Assembly (NCBI RefSeq): GCF_002953935.1
Contig: NZ_CP026514.1
Location: 4,206,238-4,270,237 of the forward strand
Reading direction: 5' to 3'
DNA from: Arthrobacter sp. PGP41
GTDB taxonomy: Bacteria > Actinomycetota > Actinomycetes > Actinomycetales > Micrococcaceae
Length of the DNA stretch: 64,000 nucleotides
Shown here: piece after piece, positions 17,401 through 25,677 of the stretch
Numbering within the stretch: the first letter of the stretch is position 1
Layout: each line of letters opens with the position of its first letter
Position numbers and translations under genes: made by a program
Notes under the pieces: model-generated
Database searches by the model: none
Told to the model about the DNA's origin: nothing
Seen by the model: only the letters and a program-made list of their open reading frames with translations

Positions 17401-18622
17401 CGGCGTCGACAATACGATCCGTCTTCGAGGTCGTAAAGCGGATGTCGTCCAGTGGTGTGGACTTTTCGTAGATCGCTCCTCCCGAACTGGTGCAGACGCC
17501 GGCGTTCGTTGTGCCGCTGGGCTTCGGATAGGTAGCGAAGGTACGCAGCCTCTGGGAGCTCTCGTCAATCAGGACGATCACCCGGTTCGGGCACTCCGCC
17601 ACCGTCGCGATCGTGTGCTCCGACCAGGCCGACGTCGTTTTATTCATTGCCAGGAGCTGGATCAGCGGCTGGGACGCGGATGTGAACGATGTCTTGATAG
17701 CGGCGAAAACCTGGCCATCCGTGGAGTCCAGCCACTTCAAGTTCATGTGGTCATCACCGCTGCGCTGCCCAGACACCGCCGCCACGGCAGGGGTCCAGTT
17801 GGTGTTGGATGCTCCATCGACGTGATGGCTCCAGTACATGCCGTCGGAGGCATCACCTACCTGCCGACTCCACATCAAACCCATCTTCCCGTCGAACGCG
17901 ATCAGGGCCGAGGTGTCATCTACGGAGACGTTGCTCAACGACGCGGGATGCTGGAACGGTGTCCCCCAGGTCTTGCCATCCGTGCCAGTGACGTTCAGGT
18001 AGATCCGGTTCCCCTGCTGCCACGTTGCCCACACACGACCTGTCGAGTCCTTGTCGATGGTCAGGGTCTCAACGCGGTAGTTGTTGATCTGTGAAGAAGA
18101 ACCTGTCGCCGAGTACTTCTTTGTACCCGAGTCGTAGGTGTAGCGCCGCATCGTTGTGGGGGACCCCGCTACAGCCTGCGAACCGTCGTTGACGAACCTA
18201 TAGCTCGCCACATGCAACGTCGTTCCGTCCCACAACACGTCGTGATGAGTGTCGGCCCGTGTGTCCGTCGCCACACCCGTATCGACCCAGGAACGCGTCG
18301 AGGCATTGAACCGGAAGATATGGAAATCCGAGCTGGCAGTATCCCACAGGTTGCCCCACCAGGACCCGTCGTTGAACCACAACGCACTCGTAGCCCGCTT
18401 CGTACCCGTCGGCGTCCCCGTCCCCGAATGCGACGGTCCCTCATCCCCGACATCACCCGCAGCAGCCGACGCCGCGACCGGGGACACCAGAGCACCCACC
18501 ACAACCAGCAGAGCTGTCAGCAGTGCATAGAGCCGCAGATTCCGCGACGCTGGTAGACCGAAGCCAGCCACATCGAGGGAATCGTGCACAGCCGCGCCTC
18601 CGCGCGCAAAATAGTTGTTCAT
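14471..18622 (-). CDS. Giant secreted modular protein: propeller-like N-domain, Ig-like and DNRLRE (CBM96) repeats
   Basis: A secreted protein of 1383 residues. A long signal peptide (hydrophobic core about 30-52, cleavage near ASAAAG) precedes a region of about 400 residues, rich in W-x-D-G and blade-like repeats, that looks like a beta-propeller (about 55-454). Two Ig-like domains of the G-D-T-T-A-P-T-V type follow (about 455-690), then three near-identical DNRLRE/CBM96-type domains (about 698-860, 960-1120, 1220-1383). These alternate with two Ig-like domains of the D-T-T-P-P-D-T-T type. There is no LPXTG or C-terminal anchor. The start at 18622 is chosen for the signal peptide. DNRLRE modules bind polysaccharide, so this is probably an extracellular glycan-binding protein of the island. 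Confidence 0.9.
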   Translation of the reverse strand: MNNYFARGGAAVHDSLDVAGFGLPASRNLRLYALLTALLVVVGALVSPVAASAAAGDVGDEGPSHSGTGTPTGTKRATSALWFNDGSWWGNLWDTASSDFHIFRFNASTRSWVDTGVATDTRADTHHDVLWDGTTLHVASYRFVNDGSQAVAGSPTTMRRYTYDSGTKKYSATGSSSQINNYRVETLTIDKDSTGRVWATWQQGNRIYLNVTGTDGKTWGTPFQHPASLSNVSVDDTSALIAFDGKMGLMWSRQVGDASDGMYWSHHVDGASNTNWTPAVAAVSGQRSGDDHMNLKWLDSTDGQVFAAIKTSFTSASQPLIQLLAMNKTTSAWSEHTIATVAECPNRVIVLIDESSQRLRTFATYPKPSGTTNAGVCTSSGGAIYEKSTPLDDIRFTTSKTDRIVDADQYVHNVTSTKQNLNSAARGTAKSGLLVLADVNATSRYWHYYDPSSAGDTTAPTVTGTSPAAGASGVAVSADVTATFSEPMDAATVTSSAFELYEGTAPVPPNATPVSAVVSYAGNVATLNPNEALKADTPYTAIIKGGAGGVEDAAGNALAQDKTWSFTTAAAGGGDTTAPTVTGTSPAAGATGVAVSADVTATFSEPMDAATVTSSAFELYEGTAPVPPNATPVSAVVSYAGNVATLNPNEALKAGTAGTTYTAIVRGGTGGVEDAAGNALAQDKTWSFTTAAAAGGGTSETVTLTAIADSFVSSGAPGTNYGTSTILGVDNSPVEVTYLKFDLSAYAGRTLESATLQLRSAGSGSTGTQNVKLVADDSWTEAGITYSGTPLRPALGTRIGTLGPTTTNTNYTVLLDRAALAGELGQLLSLGIDANSSDGLDLNSKEAGSTNAPKLLLTMSGGGGGGDTTPPDTTITSGPLEASTSTSTSATFEFTSTEAGSTFQCSLDGAAHVACTSPRNYTGLSVGSHTFSVRATDAAGNTDATPATRTWSVTSGGGTSETVTLTAIADSFVSSGAPGTNYGTSTILGVDNSPVEVTYLKFDLSAYAGRTLESATLQLRSAGSGSTGTQNVKLVADDSWTEAGITYSGTPLRPALGTRIGTLGPTTTNTNYTVLLDRAALAGELGQLLSLGIDANSSDGLDLNSKEAGSTNAPKLLLTMSGGGGGGDTTPPDTTITSGPLEASTSTSTSATFEFTSTEAGSTFQCSLDGAAHVACTSPRNYTGLSVGSHTFSVRATDAAGNTDATPATRTWSVTSGGGTSETVTLTAIADSFVSSGAPGTNYGTSTILGVDNSPVEVTYLKFDLSAYAGRTLESATLQLRSAGSGSTGTQNVKLVADDSWTEAGITYSGTPLRPALGTRIGTLGPTTTNTNYTVLLDRAALAGELGQLLSLGMDANSSDGLDLNSKEAGSTNAPKLILTLTK
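14490..16505. repeat. 783-bp tandem coding repeats in the giant secreted protein
   Basis: Two full copies and a partial third copy of a 783-base unit (14490-15272, 15273-16055, 16056-16505) are nearly identical in DNA. One visible difference is the ATG/ATC change at the S-L-G-M/I-D-A-N position near 14562. Each unit codes for one DNRLRE domain plus one Ig-like domain. The near-identity at the nucleotide level suggests recent duplication or ongoing gene conversion. Confidence 0.9.
16538..17265. repeat. Second tandem repeat: two Ig-like modules of about 366 bp
   Basis: Two adjacent, highly similar units of about 366 bases (16538-16905 and 16905-17265) encode the paired G-D-T-T-A-P-type Ig-like domains. 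They differ by a short in-frame indel near the A-G-T-A-G-T-T-Y segment and by scattered changes, so they are older than the 783-base repeats next to them. Confidence 0.8.
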
Positions 18623-18685
18623 TTTTTCATCCCTCCGACACATTCGCGCTGTGAAATTCTGACGGTTCCGCTTTCACGCTTTCAC

Positions 18686-19678
18686 TCACTGGACGTCCCT
18701 CCAGGCAGCATCCATGCCAACCGCGCTTCCCAGGTGCGGCGAGACGTGGGCCAGGCGCCGGCCGCGCAGATAACCGGCAGCTGTGAAGGCAAGAACTGAA
18801 ACCACGGCGCCGGCCCGTCCGAGCCCTCCCGGGTTTCCGTTTCTGCCCCAGTCATAAAGTCCGGCTACAACCGCGCGCGGCAGGACCCTGCGCACATACC
18901 GCCTTTCGGGTCCGAGCGCCCTTTTGTGGCCGACCACCTGGCTCACCTGGGCCTTCGACAGGCCTTCGGACCACGACCGGGACAGCATGTAACGGAACGT
19001 GCCCCTGCTGGCGGGGACGTGATGGCGCACCACTGCTGCCGGTTCATACACAATTCGGGAACCAGGCGAGCCCATCTTTGAGCGAATGCAGATCTCGGTC
19101 TCTTCGCACCCCAGGGGTACGGCACCCTGGCGTCCTAAAGCATGGTTGAATCCCCCTACCTGGCGGAGCACGTCAAGCCGGAAAGACATGTTTGCGCCGA
19201 TGACGTTCCTGACCTCGCAAGCCACCCGTGGCATCCCCAGGTGGCTGCATCCAACGATCCAGTCCAGCTCCTCGCCGAAATAACCGGGGCGGCCGGTTTC
19301 CCAAATGGGCTCCACCCGGCCCCCGACGGCAAGGACGTCGGGATCGTCGTACAAGGCCAGCAAAAGCTCAAGCCAGTCCGGTGCCGCTTCGGCATCATCA
19401 TCCAGGAAGGCGACAATATCCGTATCAGCCAGGCCGACGCCCGTGTTGCGGGCCCCGGAAAGACCCTGCGGCCCCGTGTTCTGGACGACCGTGACGTCAT
19501 CAACCACCACAAGAAGCCGTTCATAAAGATCAACGTTGTGGTCAATTACCAGGAGAATCTCCTGCGGACTGACGGTCTGTGCCCTGACTGATTCGATGAC
19601 ATCAAGCAGGTTCGCCCAGCGGTCCTCGGTATAAGTGCAGATGACGACAGTAACGGTGGGCCTGGGAAAAGTCGTCAT
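18686..19678 (-). CDS. Family 2 glycosyltransferase
   Basis: GT-A-fold glycosyltransferase of 330 residues. The N-terminal nucleotide-binding strand is VTVVICTYTEDRW, the metal site is FLDDDAEA (Asp93-95) and the acceptor-side acidic motif is CEETEICIR. The C-terminal third has amphipathic and hydrophobic stretches, fitting membrane association. The start MTTFPRP at 19678 is one base after the stop of the upstream glycosyltransferase; an upstream in-frame extension lies inside that gene. It is the second gene of the island's transcript and lies 63 bases before the giant secreted protein. Confidence 0.92.
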   Translation of the reverse strand: MTTFPRPTVTVVICTYTEDRWANLLDVIESVRAQTVSPQEILLVIDHNVDLYERLLVVVDDVTVVQNTGPQGLSGARNTGVGLADTDIVAFLDDDAEAAPDWLELLLALYDDPDVLAVGGRVEPIWETGRPGYFGEELDWIVGCSHLGMPRVACEVRNVIGANMSFRLDVLRQVGGFNHALGRQGAVPLGCEETEICIRSKMGSPGSRIVYEPAAVVRHHVPASRGTFRYMLSRSWSEGLSKAQVSQVVGHKRALGPERRYVRRVLPRAVVAGLYDWGRNGNPGGLGRAGAVVSVLAFTAAGYLRGRRLAHVSPHLGSAVGMDAAWRDVQ

Positions 19679-19679
19679 C

Positions 19680-20570
19680 TCAGGCTGCTTCCCGCAAGGA
19701 AAGGAGGCTCTGGGGGTCGGTGGGGGTCCGGGGGAAACTAACGTTTGCGTATGCATATTTGACGCGTCGCAGAGCCTCAGGACGGGCGCCGGCAGTGGGT
19801 GCCTCCCACAAGACGCACTCGCGGGCCATTGTCCCCAACACGCGCCAGCCGTCCCGGAACGTCTGCAGGTTCGAAGCCCCCGAGATGCGCTCCAGTTCGA
19901 TACTCGGCACCTCTGCGATCCGAAGGCCCGCCTTGGCCGCCCTGACGATCAGCTCCGTCTCGATCTCAAACCCGTCGGATTCGAGCTGAAGGACTTCCAG
20001 GCATTCACGCCTGAAGGCAATGTAGCCGTAGCAGAGATCCGAATAGTTGCTGTGCAGCACCGCATTCGCCAAGGCCGTCAGTGCCCGGTTGCCCGTGCGC
20101 CGCAGCCACGTGAGGTCCTCGGACCCGCCGCCGGTTACGTGCCGGGAACCTTTGACAAAGTCGTAGTCGTGCTGGAGGGGGGAAACAAACCAGCCGATTT
20201 CCTGAGGGTCCATGCTGCCGTCGGCATCGAGCATGACGATGATGTCGCCGGAGGCTGCAGCGAAACCAGACCGGAGGGCTACACCCTTTCCCTTGCGTTT
20301 TTCCTCCACGATCACCACATCCTTGCGGAGGGCCCGCGCAACTCCCACTGTGTTGTCCTGGGAGCGGCCATCTACGATCACTACCTCATCCACGTATGAG
20401 GGCATTCGGCGAAGCACCCAAGGCAGGTTCTTCGCCTCATTCAGTGTCGGGATTACTACGCTTACTGACGCTCTCACTATCGACAACGTTGGCTCGGAGA
20501 ACGTATTCGGAAGCTGGGTGGAAATGGACAAATGCCTCACCACTTCATGACATCGACGGAAACTGGACAA
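19680..20570 (-). CDS. Dolichol-phosphate-mannose-synthase-like family 2 glycosyltransferase
   Basis: GT-A glycosyltransferase of up to 296 residues from the branch that loads sugars onto polyprenyl phosphate: ASVSVVIPTLNEAKNLPWV, VDGRSQDNT, then VMLDADGSM (Asp115 and Asp117 as metal site). It lacks the C-terminal membrane helices seen in some relatives. The first 30 residues look unconserved and the assigned start is a TTG, so the true start may be later (for example GTG before RASVSVVIP). It is the first gene of the island; the promoter should lie in the AT-richer spacer upstream. Such an enzyme could feed the GT-C-like protein. Confidence 0.88.
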   Translation of the reverse strand: MSSFRRCHEVVRHLSISTQLPNTFSEPTLSIVRASVSVVIPTLNEAKNLPWVLRRMPSYVDEVVIVDGRSQDNTVGVARALRKDVVIVEEKRKGKGVALRSGFAAASGDIIVMLDADGSMDPQEIGWFVSPLQHDYDFVKGSRHVTGGGSEDLTWLRRTGNRALTALANAVLHSNYSDLCYGYIAFRRECLEVLQLESDGFEIETELIVRAAKAGLRIAEVPSIELERISGASNLQTFRDGWRVLGTMARECVLWEAPTAGARPEALRRVKYAYANVSFPRTPTDPQSLLSLREAA

Positions 20571-20831
20571 TGCCGCACTCAGCTTGAAGCAGGTGCGTCA
20601 CTAGCGCTCTATCCGGTCAAGGTCCTGTCTCTGGCCCCAGCAACTCATCAGCCAACGACTCTGCCCGTGACGAAGAGCCTACTTTTGGTCCACCCGGGTA
20701 TCACCAGTAGTGAGTACTCGCTTTTGTTTAGCCATCTTTCGGCCTGTCAGTAAGTAACGGGGTTACCGAATGGTGAATTCGTTAGGTATAGGGGTTGTCC
20801 ATCCCGTGAATTTCAATAGGTAGGGGGTTGT
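20571..20831. other. Spacer upstream of the polysaccharide island
   Basis: About 260 bases between the first island gene and the end of the aminopeptidase gene, visibly poorer in G and C than its surroundings. It presumably carries the island promoter. I see no convincing hairpin terminator or small gene. Confidence 0.5.
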
Positions 20832-22139
20832 TTAAAGAGCCGTCCTGAAAAATACTTCCGTCACCGCGGCCAGCCGCCAGGGGTCTTCCACGCCGCACAT
20901 CTCGCGCGCGGAGTGCATGGAAAGCAGCGGCACGCCCACGTCGACGGTCCGGATGCCCAGCCGTGTAGCCGTCAGCGGCCCGATCGTGGAGCCGCAGGGG
21001 ATCGCGTTGTTGGACACGAATTCCTGGTACTGCACCCCGGACTCCGCACAGAGCCGGGCCCAAAAGGCCGCGCCGGGCGCATCCGTGGCGTAGCGCTGGT
21101 TGGCATTGATCTTCAGCAGCGGACCGCCGTTGAGCACCGGGTGGTTGACGGGGTCATGCCGCTCCGCGTAGTTGGGGTGCACGGCGTGGCCGGCATCGGC
21201 AGACATGCAGAACGACGACGCCAGCGCCTGCCGCCGCTGGCTCACCGTGGCGCCGAGGCCGTCGGAGATCCGCACCAGGACATCTTCGAGGATGGGTCCG
21301 CAGGCACCCGAGCGGGAGTTGGAGCCGATCTCCTCGTGGTCGAACGCGGCCAGGACAGCGATCGGCGCGCCGGCGCCGCCAGCAGCAGGCGCGGCGGCAT
21401 GCGCGATCAGCGCCGCAAGCCCCGCGTGCGTCGAGGAAAGGTTGTCGAGCCGCCCGGAGGCGAAGAACTCACTGTTGCCCCCGAAAACCGAAGGTGCCTG
21501 CGTGTCCGCAATCACGACGTCGTACCCGCCAATCCCGGCGGGATCCACGGAGGCGCCTGAAACGTGGGCGGCCAGCACCGCCAACAGGTCAAAGTCGGAA
21601 GCATTCCCCAGGCCCCACACGGGATTCATATGGCGCTGCTTGTCCAAAGTGAGCCCGTCGTTCACGGCCCGGTCCAGGTGGATGGCCAGCTGCGGGAACC
21701 GGAGCATGGGCCCGGTGGCCGCCAAATGCTCGGTCCCGTCCAGCATCACCAGGCGGCCGGCCAGCTGCAGCTCACGGTCAAGCCACGAATTCAGCAGCGG
21801 CCCGCCGTACACCTCAACGCCCGCCTGGAGCCAACCGTGGGCGCCGGTGGTGGCCTTGGGCTTGAGCTTGAAGGTGGGCGAATCGGTGTGTGCTCCCAGG
21901 ATATTGAACCCGGTGGCCGGACCTGCGCCCTCCGGCAGGACCCAGGCGATCAGCGCACCGTCCCGGATGATGAAGAACCGTCCGGGGCCACCCTCCCAGG
22001 GCTGCAGCTCGTCCAGGCGCAGGAAGCCGGCCTCCTCCAGCCGCCGGCCTGCCTCTTGCACGGCGTGAAAGCTCGACGGCGACGCGCTGACAAAGGCGCC
22101 AAGGTCCTGGATGTGGTCTGCGGCGGAGGAAGAAGGCAT
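20832..22139 (-). CDS. M18 family aminopeptidase
   Basis: Zinc aminopeptidase of 435 residues that removes N-terminal amino acids, preferring acidic ones in this family. All expected metal and catalytic segments are present: LGAHTDSPTF (His84 and Asp86), GRLDN, FDHEEIGS and PLLSMHSAREMCG, as in di-zinc M18 enzymes. The start MPSSSAADH was chosen over an upstream in-frame extension of 40 residues, which looks non-coding. The gene is monocistronic in appearance and lies just outside the polysaccharide island. It marks the return to ordinary chromosome. Confidence 0.94.
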   Translation of the reverse strand: MPSSSAADHIQDLGAFVSASPSSFHAVQEAGRRLEEAGFLRLDELQPWEGGPGRFFIIRDGALIAWVLPEGAGPATGFNILGAHTDSPTFKLKPKATTGAHGWLQAGVEVYGGPLLNSWLDRELQLAGRLVMLDGTEHLAATGPMLRFPQLAIHLDRAVNDGLTLDKQRHMNPVWGLGNASDFDLLAVLAAHVSGASVDPAGIGGYDVVIADTQAPSVFGGNSEFFASGRLDNLSSTHAGLAALIAHAAAPAAGGAGAPIAVLAAFDHEEIGSNSRSGACGPILEDVLVRISDGLGATVSQRRQALASSFCMSADAGHAVHPNYAERHDPVNHPVLNGGPLLKINANQRYATDAPGAAFWARLCAESGVQYQEFVSNNAIPCGSTIGPLTATRLGIRTVDVGVPLLSMHSAREMCGVEDPWRLAAVTEVFFRTAL

Positions 22140-22174
22140 GGTCTTGAGTGTAGACGGCGATCCTCCCGGCCCTG

Positions 22175-23026
22175 CTAGACGTCGCGTTTCTTCAGCACGA
22201 TCATCGCAGCCACCAAGGGGACTACCACCCACACGCCAAGCCAGGCGGCGGCCTGCCACACCTCCAGGGCGCCATCGGCGGGTGCAGACGTCACGATCCT
22301 CTCGAAGAGATTATCCGGAAGGTACTTCCGCGCCTCCTCGAAGAACTTGCCCGGGATGAGCTGGAAGGCGATAGGGACCACGAAGAAGAGCCCCACCAGG
22401 GACATGATTCCACCTGCGGAGTTGCGCAGCAGCGTTCCCAGGGACATGCCAATCGCCGCAACTGCCGCTACATACACCCCGCTGACCCAGATGAGGCGGC
22501 GGGACTGCTCGGACCCCAGGTCTATGTCAAAGCCGTAGCTGTCCAGGATGGGGATGGCCGCGATGTAGGCCAGGAAGGATGACACCACCGTCACAACGAA
22601 GGCACAGACCGTCACCACCAGCAGTTTGGCGATGAATGCCGGGATGCGCTTGGGGACAGCCGTGAAGGTGGACCGTGCCATACCCGTGGTGAACTCGGAA
22701 CTCATAAGCAGCACTGCCAGGGATCCGATGATGAGCTGGGCAAAGGCGATGCCCGATGTCGGGACCCCCGCAGTCAGGTCGGCGCCCTGGGCGGCAAAGG
22801 CCGCGGCCGCCTGGGGGTCGGTCTCTGACGCTTCGGAAAATTGCCCGATGCCCCATGCATTCAGGGCTGCAAAACCCACCATCACCAGCACCGTGGACCC
22901 CACCAGAACCAAGGTGGAGAGCAGGGTCCTGAACTTGATGAACTCCGAATTGAGGACGCGCAGGAAGCTGGGGCCCGGGCCCAACCCGTTGTGCTGCCGG
23001 CGGGATTCAAGGGCTGCCGTGCTCAT
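22175..23026 (-). CDS. ABC-2 type transporter permease
   Basis: Integral membrane subunit of 283 residues with six predicted helices and a large extracellular loop after the first helix, the layout of ABC-2 permeases such as NatB or bacitracin-type exporters. Its start overlaps the stop of the ATPase gene (ATGA at 23023-23026), so both subunits are made together. The short N-terminal cytoplasmic part (RRQHNGLGPGPSFLRVLNSE) precedes the first helix. The substrate is not evident; there is no adjacent two-component system. Confidence 0.9.
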   Translation of the reverse strand: MSTAALESRRQHNGLGPGPSFLRVLNSEFIKFRTLLSTLVLVGSTVLVMVGFAALNAWGIGQFSEASETDPQAAAAFAAQGADLTAGVPTSGIAFAQLIIGSLAVLLMSSEFTTGMARSTFTAVPKRIPAFIAKLLVVTVCAFVVTVVSSFLAYIAAIPILDSYGFDIDLGSEQSRRLIWVSGVYVAAVAAIGMSLGTLLRNSAGGIMSLVGLFFVVPIAFQLIPGKFFEEARKYLPDNLFERIVTSAPADGALEVWQAAAWLGVWVVVPLVAAMIVLKKRDV

Positions 23027-23970
23027 TGCTTTCCTCCGGCCTGGGCGGGCGCCTCGGCGCCGCCGGTGATGAGGGAGTGGTACTCCACTTCGTCCTTGGT
23101 AAGTTCCATGTACGCTTCCTCGAGGCTCGCCTGCAGGGGCGTGAGCTCGTAGACCATGATCTGGTTGTCCAGCGCCATCCTGGCAATCTGCCGGGGCGGC
23201 AGGCCCTTGACCTCGAGGAGTTCGTAGTCCTGGACCTCCACGGAGACGCCGTCGTCAGCGAGCAGGCGCATGAGCTGCTGCGGCTGGTCGGTGCGGACAC
23301 GGGCACGCGACTGGCCCTTGCCCGTGATGATCTCGCCGATGGGGGCGTCGGCAATGATCCTGCCTCGGCCGATGACAATCAGGTGGTCGGCCGTCAGCGC
23401 CATTTCGCTCATCAGATGGCTGGACAGGAAGACGGTCCGCCCTTCCGAGGCCAGGTACTTCACCAGGTTCCGGACCCAGACCACGCCCTCCGGGTCGAGG
23501 CCGTTCACCGGCTCGTCCAGGATTATGGTCTGCGGGTCCCCCAGCAGGGCTGCGGCAATACCCAGCCGCTGCCCCATTCCGAGGGAGTACCCTTTCACCT
23601 TCTTTTTCGCGACCTCCCCCAGACCTGTCATCTCGATGACCTCCCGGACGCGCTTCCTGGGGATGCTGTGGGTCGCGGCCATGGCCAGCAGGTGGTGGTA
23701 TGCAGTGCGGCCGGTGTGGACGGCCTTGGCGTCAAGGAGTGAGCCCACCTCTCGCAGCGGGGCGGCGTGCCGGGCGAACGGCACACCGTTCACGGTCACC
23801 GAACCTGCCGTGGGCCGGTCGAGCCCCATGATCATTCTCATGGTGGTCGACTTGCCGGCGCCGTTTGGGCCCAGGAAGCCGGTAACGCGACCTGCGTGGA
23901 CAGTGAAGCTGACCCTGTCCACGGCGGTTTTGTCGCCGTAGACCTTGGTCAGCCCTGTTGCCTCAATCAT
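23023..23970 (-). CDS. ABC transporter ATP-binding protein
   Basis: ATPase subunit of 315 residues of the ABC-2 exporter. The Walker A motif is GPNGAGKST, the signature is YSLGMGQRL, and Walker B is TIILDEPVNGLDPEG, followed by the H-loop. The signature is slightly diverged (SLGMGQ instead of SGGQ), as is common in drug-exporter ATPases of this class. The C-terminal 90 residues form the accessory domain typical of DrrA/NatA-like proteins. It is upstream of and overlaps the permease gene. Confidence 0.95.
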   Translation of the reverse strand: MIEATGLTKVYGDKTAVDRVSFTVHAGRVTGFLGPNGAGKSTTMRMIMGLDRPTAGSVTVNGVPFARHAAPLREVGSLLDAKAVHTGRTAYHHLLAMAATHSIPRKRVREVIEMTGLGEVAKKKVKGYSLGMGQRLGIAAALLGDPQTIILDEPVNGLDPEGVVWVRNLVKYLASEGRTVFLSSHLMSEMALTADHLIVIGRGRIIADAPIGEIITGKGQSRARVRTDQPQQLMRLLADDGVSVEVQDYELLEVKGLPPRQIARMALDNQIMVYELTPLQASLEEAYMELTKDEVEYHSLITGGAEAPAQAGGKQ

Positions 23971-24125
23971 GGATGTTCCTTAGGACGGCAGCCGCGGGCT
24001 GCGGGATGCACTTCGGAAGACTGGTAGGCACCACGCTACCCACGGCAGGGCAGGATTTCGCCGGTCTCAGGGATGATTCAGGGGCAGATCAGGGTAGTCC
24101 CGTTGGATGACCGGTGCAGGAATAA

Positions 24126-25622
24126 CTAGGGGTGGGGGGAGTAGTAGGCAAGCGCCCGGGGCCGGACGGTGTACTCCGCGCTGAGGACGCCGACCAGCGC
24201 TTCACCGTCCACTGCCAGGGCCATGGGTGACCCGCCTGCGTCGATGCGCACCCGGGTGCCCTCCGAAAGGTGGGTAATGCGCGAGGTTGCAACGGTACCG
24301 GTCAGCACTGCCCACAGCAGCCGCAGCCGGGCAAACGACTCGTCCGCCGTGATCATGCGGACGTCCAGGACACCGTCGTCCATCACGGGCCGGAGCAGGG
24401 GGGCGTGGTCCCGCGGGTAGTACCGGCCCCGCCCCACGTACGCGATCCACACTTTATGCCGGCGCCCGTCGACAGTCAGGATGGTGGGAGTGCCGGCGGC
24501 GAAGGTGCGGAACATGGCCACCACACCGGCCAGCGGTTTTCCGAGGGCGGGCTGCAGTTGCTCCCGGCGCCGGACAAAGTTCGGGTACAGGCCAACGCTG
24601 GACGTGTTAAGCATTGTCAGCCGCGCCGTTTCCGGGTTGCCGGCGAGGCCGCGCTCAACGGTGACAATGCCGACGTCGGCCATGGCTGCCTCCCCCCTCG
24701 ATGCGGCTGCAACGGCCTCCTTGAGGCTCCCGGTGCCGGCGTCCCGGGCAAAGTGGTTCAGCGTCCCGCCCGGGAGGACCAGCAGCGGGAGGGATCTTTC
24801 GACGGCGGCAGCGGCAGCCGCTCCCACGGTGCCGTCCCCGCCCCACACACCGAGTGCACGGGTGCCGGGGTGCTCCGCTGTCTTCCGGATCTCCTCAACC
24901 AGGTTCTCCTCCGGCTGGACGGTATTTATATACGCTTCGGGGAATACTTCCTGCAGCGCCGCGGCTGTCTCCTCAGTGAAGGATCCGCCGAGGGTGTTCA
25001 CTACGATGCTCAGCCCTTGGCCGCCAGGCAGCTCCGGCGCCTCAGCCCAGGTGCGTGCAACCTGGGGAAAGGCCGGCCGCACCGGCCACCAGTGCCGGGT
25101 CACGAGTGCAGCCCCGGCGCCAAGTGCGGAGCCGAAAAGGACATCGGACGGCCAGTGGGCTCCAGTGTGTATGCGTGAGTACGCCACTCCCGCAGCCACA
25201 GGAGCCAGTACGACGCCAAGGGCGGGCCGGACCATTCCCGCCCCTACGGCAAACGCGACCGCCGACGCCGAGTGGCCGGACGGCATGGATGAACTTGTGG
25301 GCTGGGGGTGGACGAACCGGAACACCGGAAGGTGCTCCGGCAGCGGCCGGGTCCGGGGGAGCAGGGTTTTGAAGACGCCGTTCGTGACGGCGGATGCAAC
25401 AGCCTGGGCTATGAGGCCATGGAGTGCCGCGCGGCGCGTCCTTCCCGGGAAGGCCGTCATCACCGCCGCGGCGCCCATCCAGAGCTTGCCGTGGTTGGCG
25501 GAGGCGGAGAGGCGCCGGAAGAAGTCGTCGTGGTTTCCGCCAGGGAGGTCCGAAACATGCCTCAGCAGGTATCTGTCAACCCGGCTGATCCAACGATGGC
25601 TTCGGCGCCATTTGCTCTGCAT
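24126..25622 (-). CDS. Bifunctional PAP2 phosphatase / diacylglycerol-kinase-like protein
   Basis: A 498-residue fusion. Residues 1-200 form a membrane-embedded PAP2 phosphatase with the triad blocks KTLLPRTRP, PSGHSAS and SRIHTGAHWPSD, each with its catalytic Lys/Arg, His and Arg-His-Asp residues. Residues about 205-498 form a lipid-kinase domain of the DagK/YegS type, with VVNTLGGS as the nucleotide loop, GGDGTVG as the conserved glycine motif and LPGGTLNHFARD as the third motif. Fusions of this type occur in actinobacteria and may interconvert polyprenyl or diacylglycerol phosphates. The order PAP2 then kinase is seen directly; the substrate is inferred. Confidence 0.92.
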   Translation of the reverse strand: MQSKWRRSHRWISRVDRYLLRHVSDLPGGNHDDFFRRLSASANHGKLWMGAAAVMTAFPGRTRRAALHGLIAQAVASAVTNGVFKTLLPRTRPLPEHLPVFRFVHPQPTSSSMPSGHSASAVAFAVGAGMVRPALGVVLAPVAAGVAYSRIHTGAHWPSDVLFGSALGAGAALVTRHWWPVRPAFPQVARTWAEAPELPGGQGLSIVVNTLGGSFTEETAAALQEVFPEAYINTVQPEENLVEEIRKTAEHPGTRALGVWGGDGTVGAAAAAAVERSLPLLVLPGGTLNHFARDAGTGSLKEAVAAASRGEAAMADVGIVTVERGLAGNPETARLTMLNTSSVGLYPNFVRRREQLQPALGKPLAGVVAMFRTFAAGTPTILTVDGRRHKVWIAYVGRGRYYPRDHAPLLRPVMDDGVLDVRMITADESFARLRLLWAVLTGTVATSRITHLSEGTRVRIDAGGSPMALAVDGEALVGVLSAEYTVRPRALAYYSPHP

Positions 25623-25677
25623 CCCCTCACCCTATCGCGCTGTTACAGGCGAACCGCGGCACGCACCGGAAGCTCTG

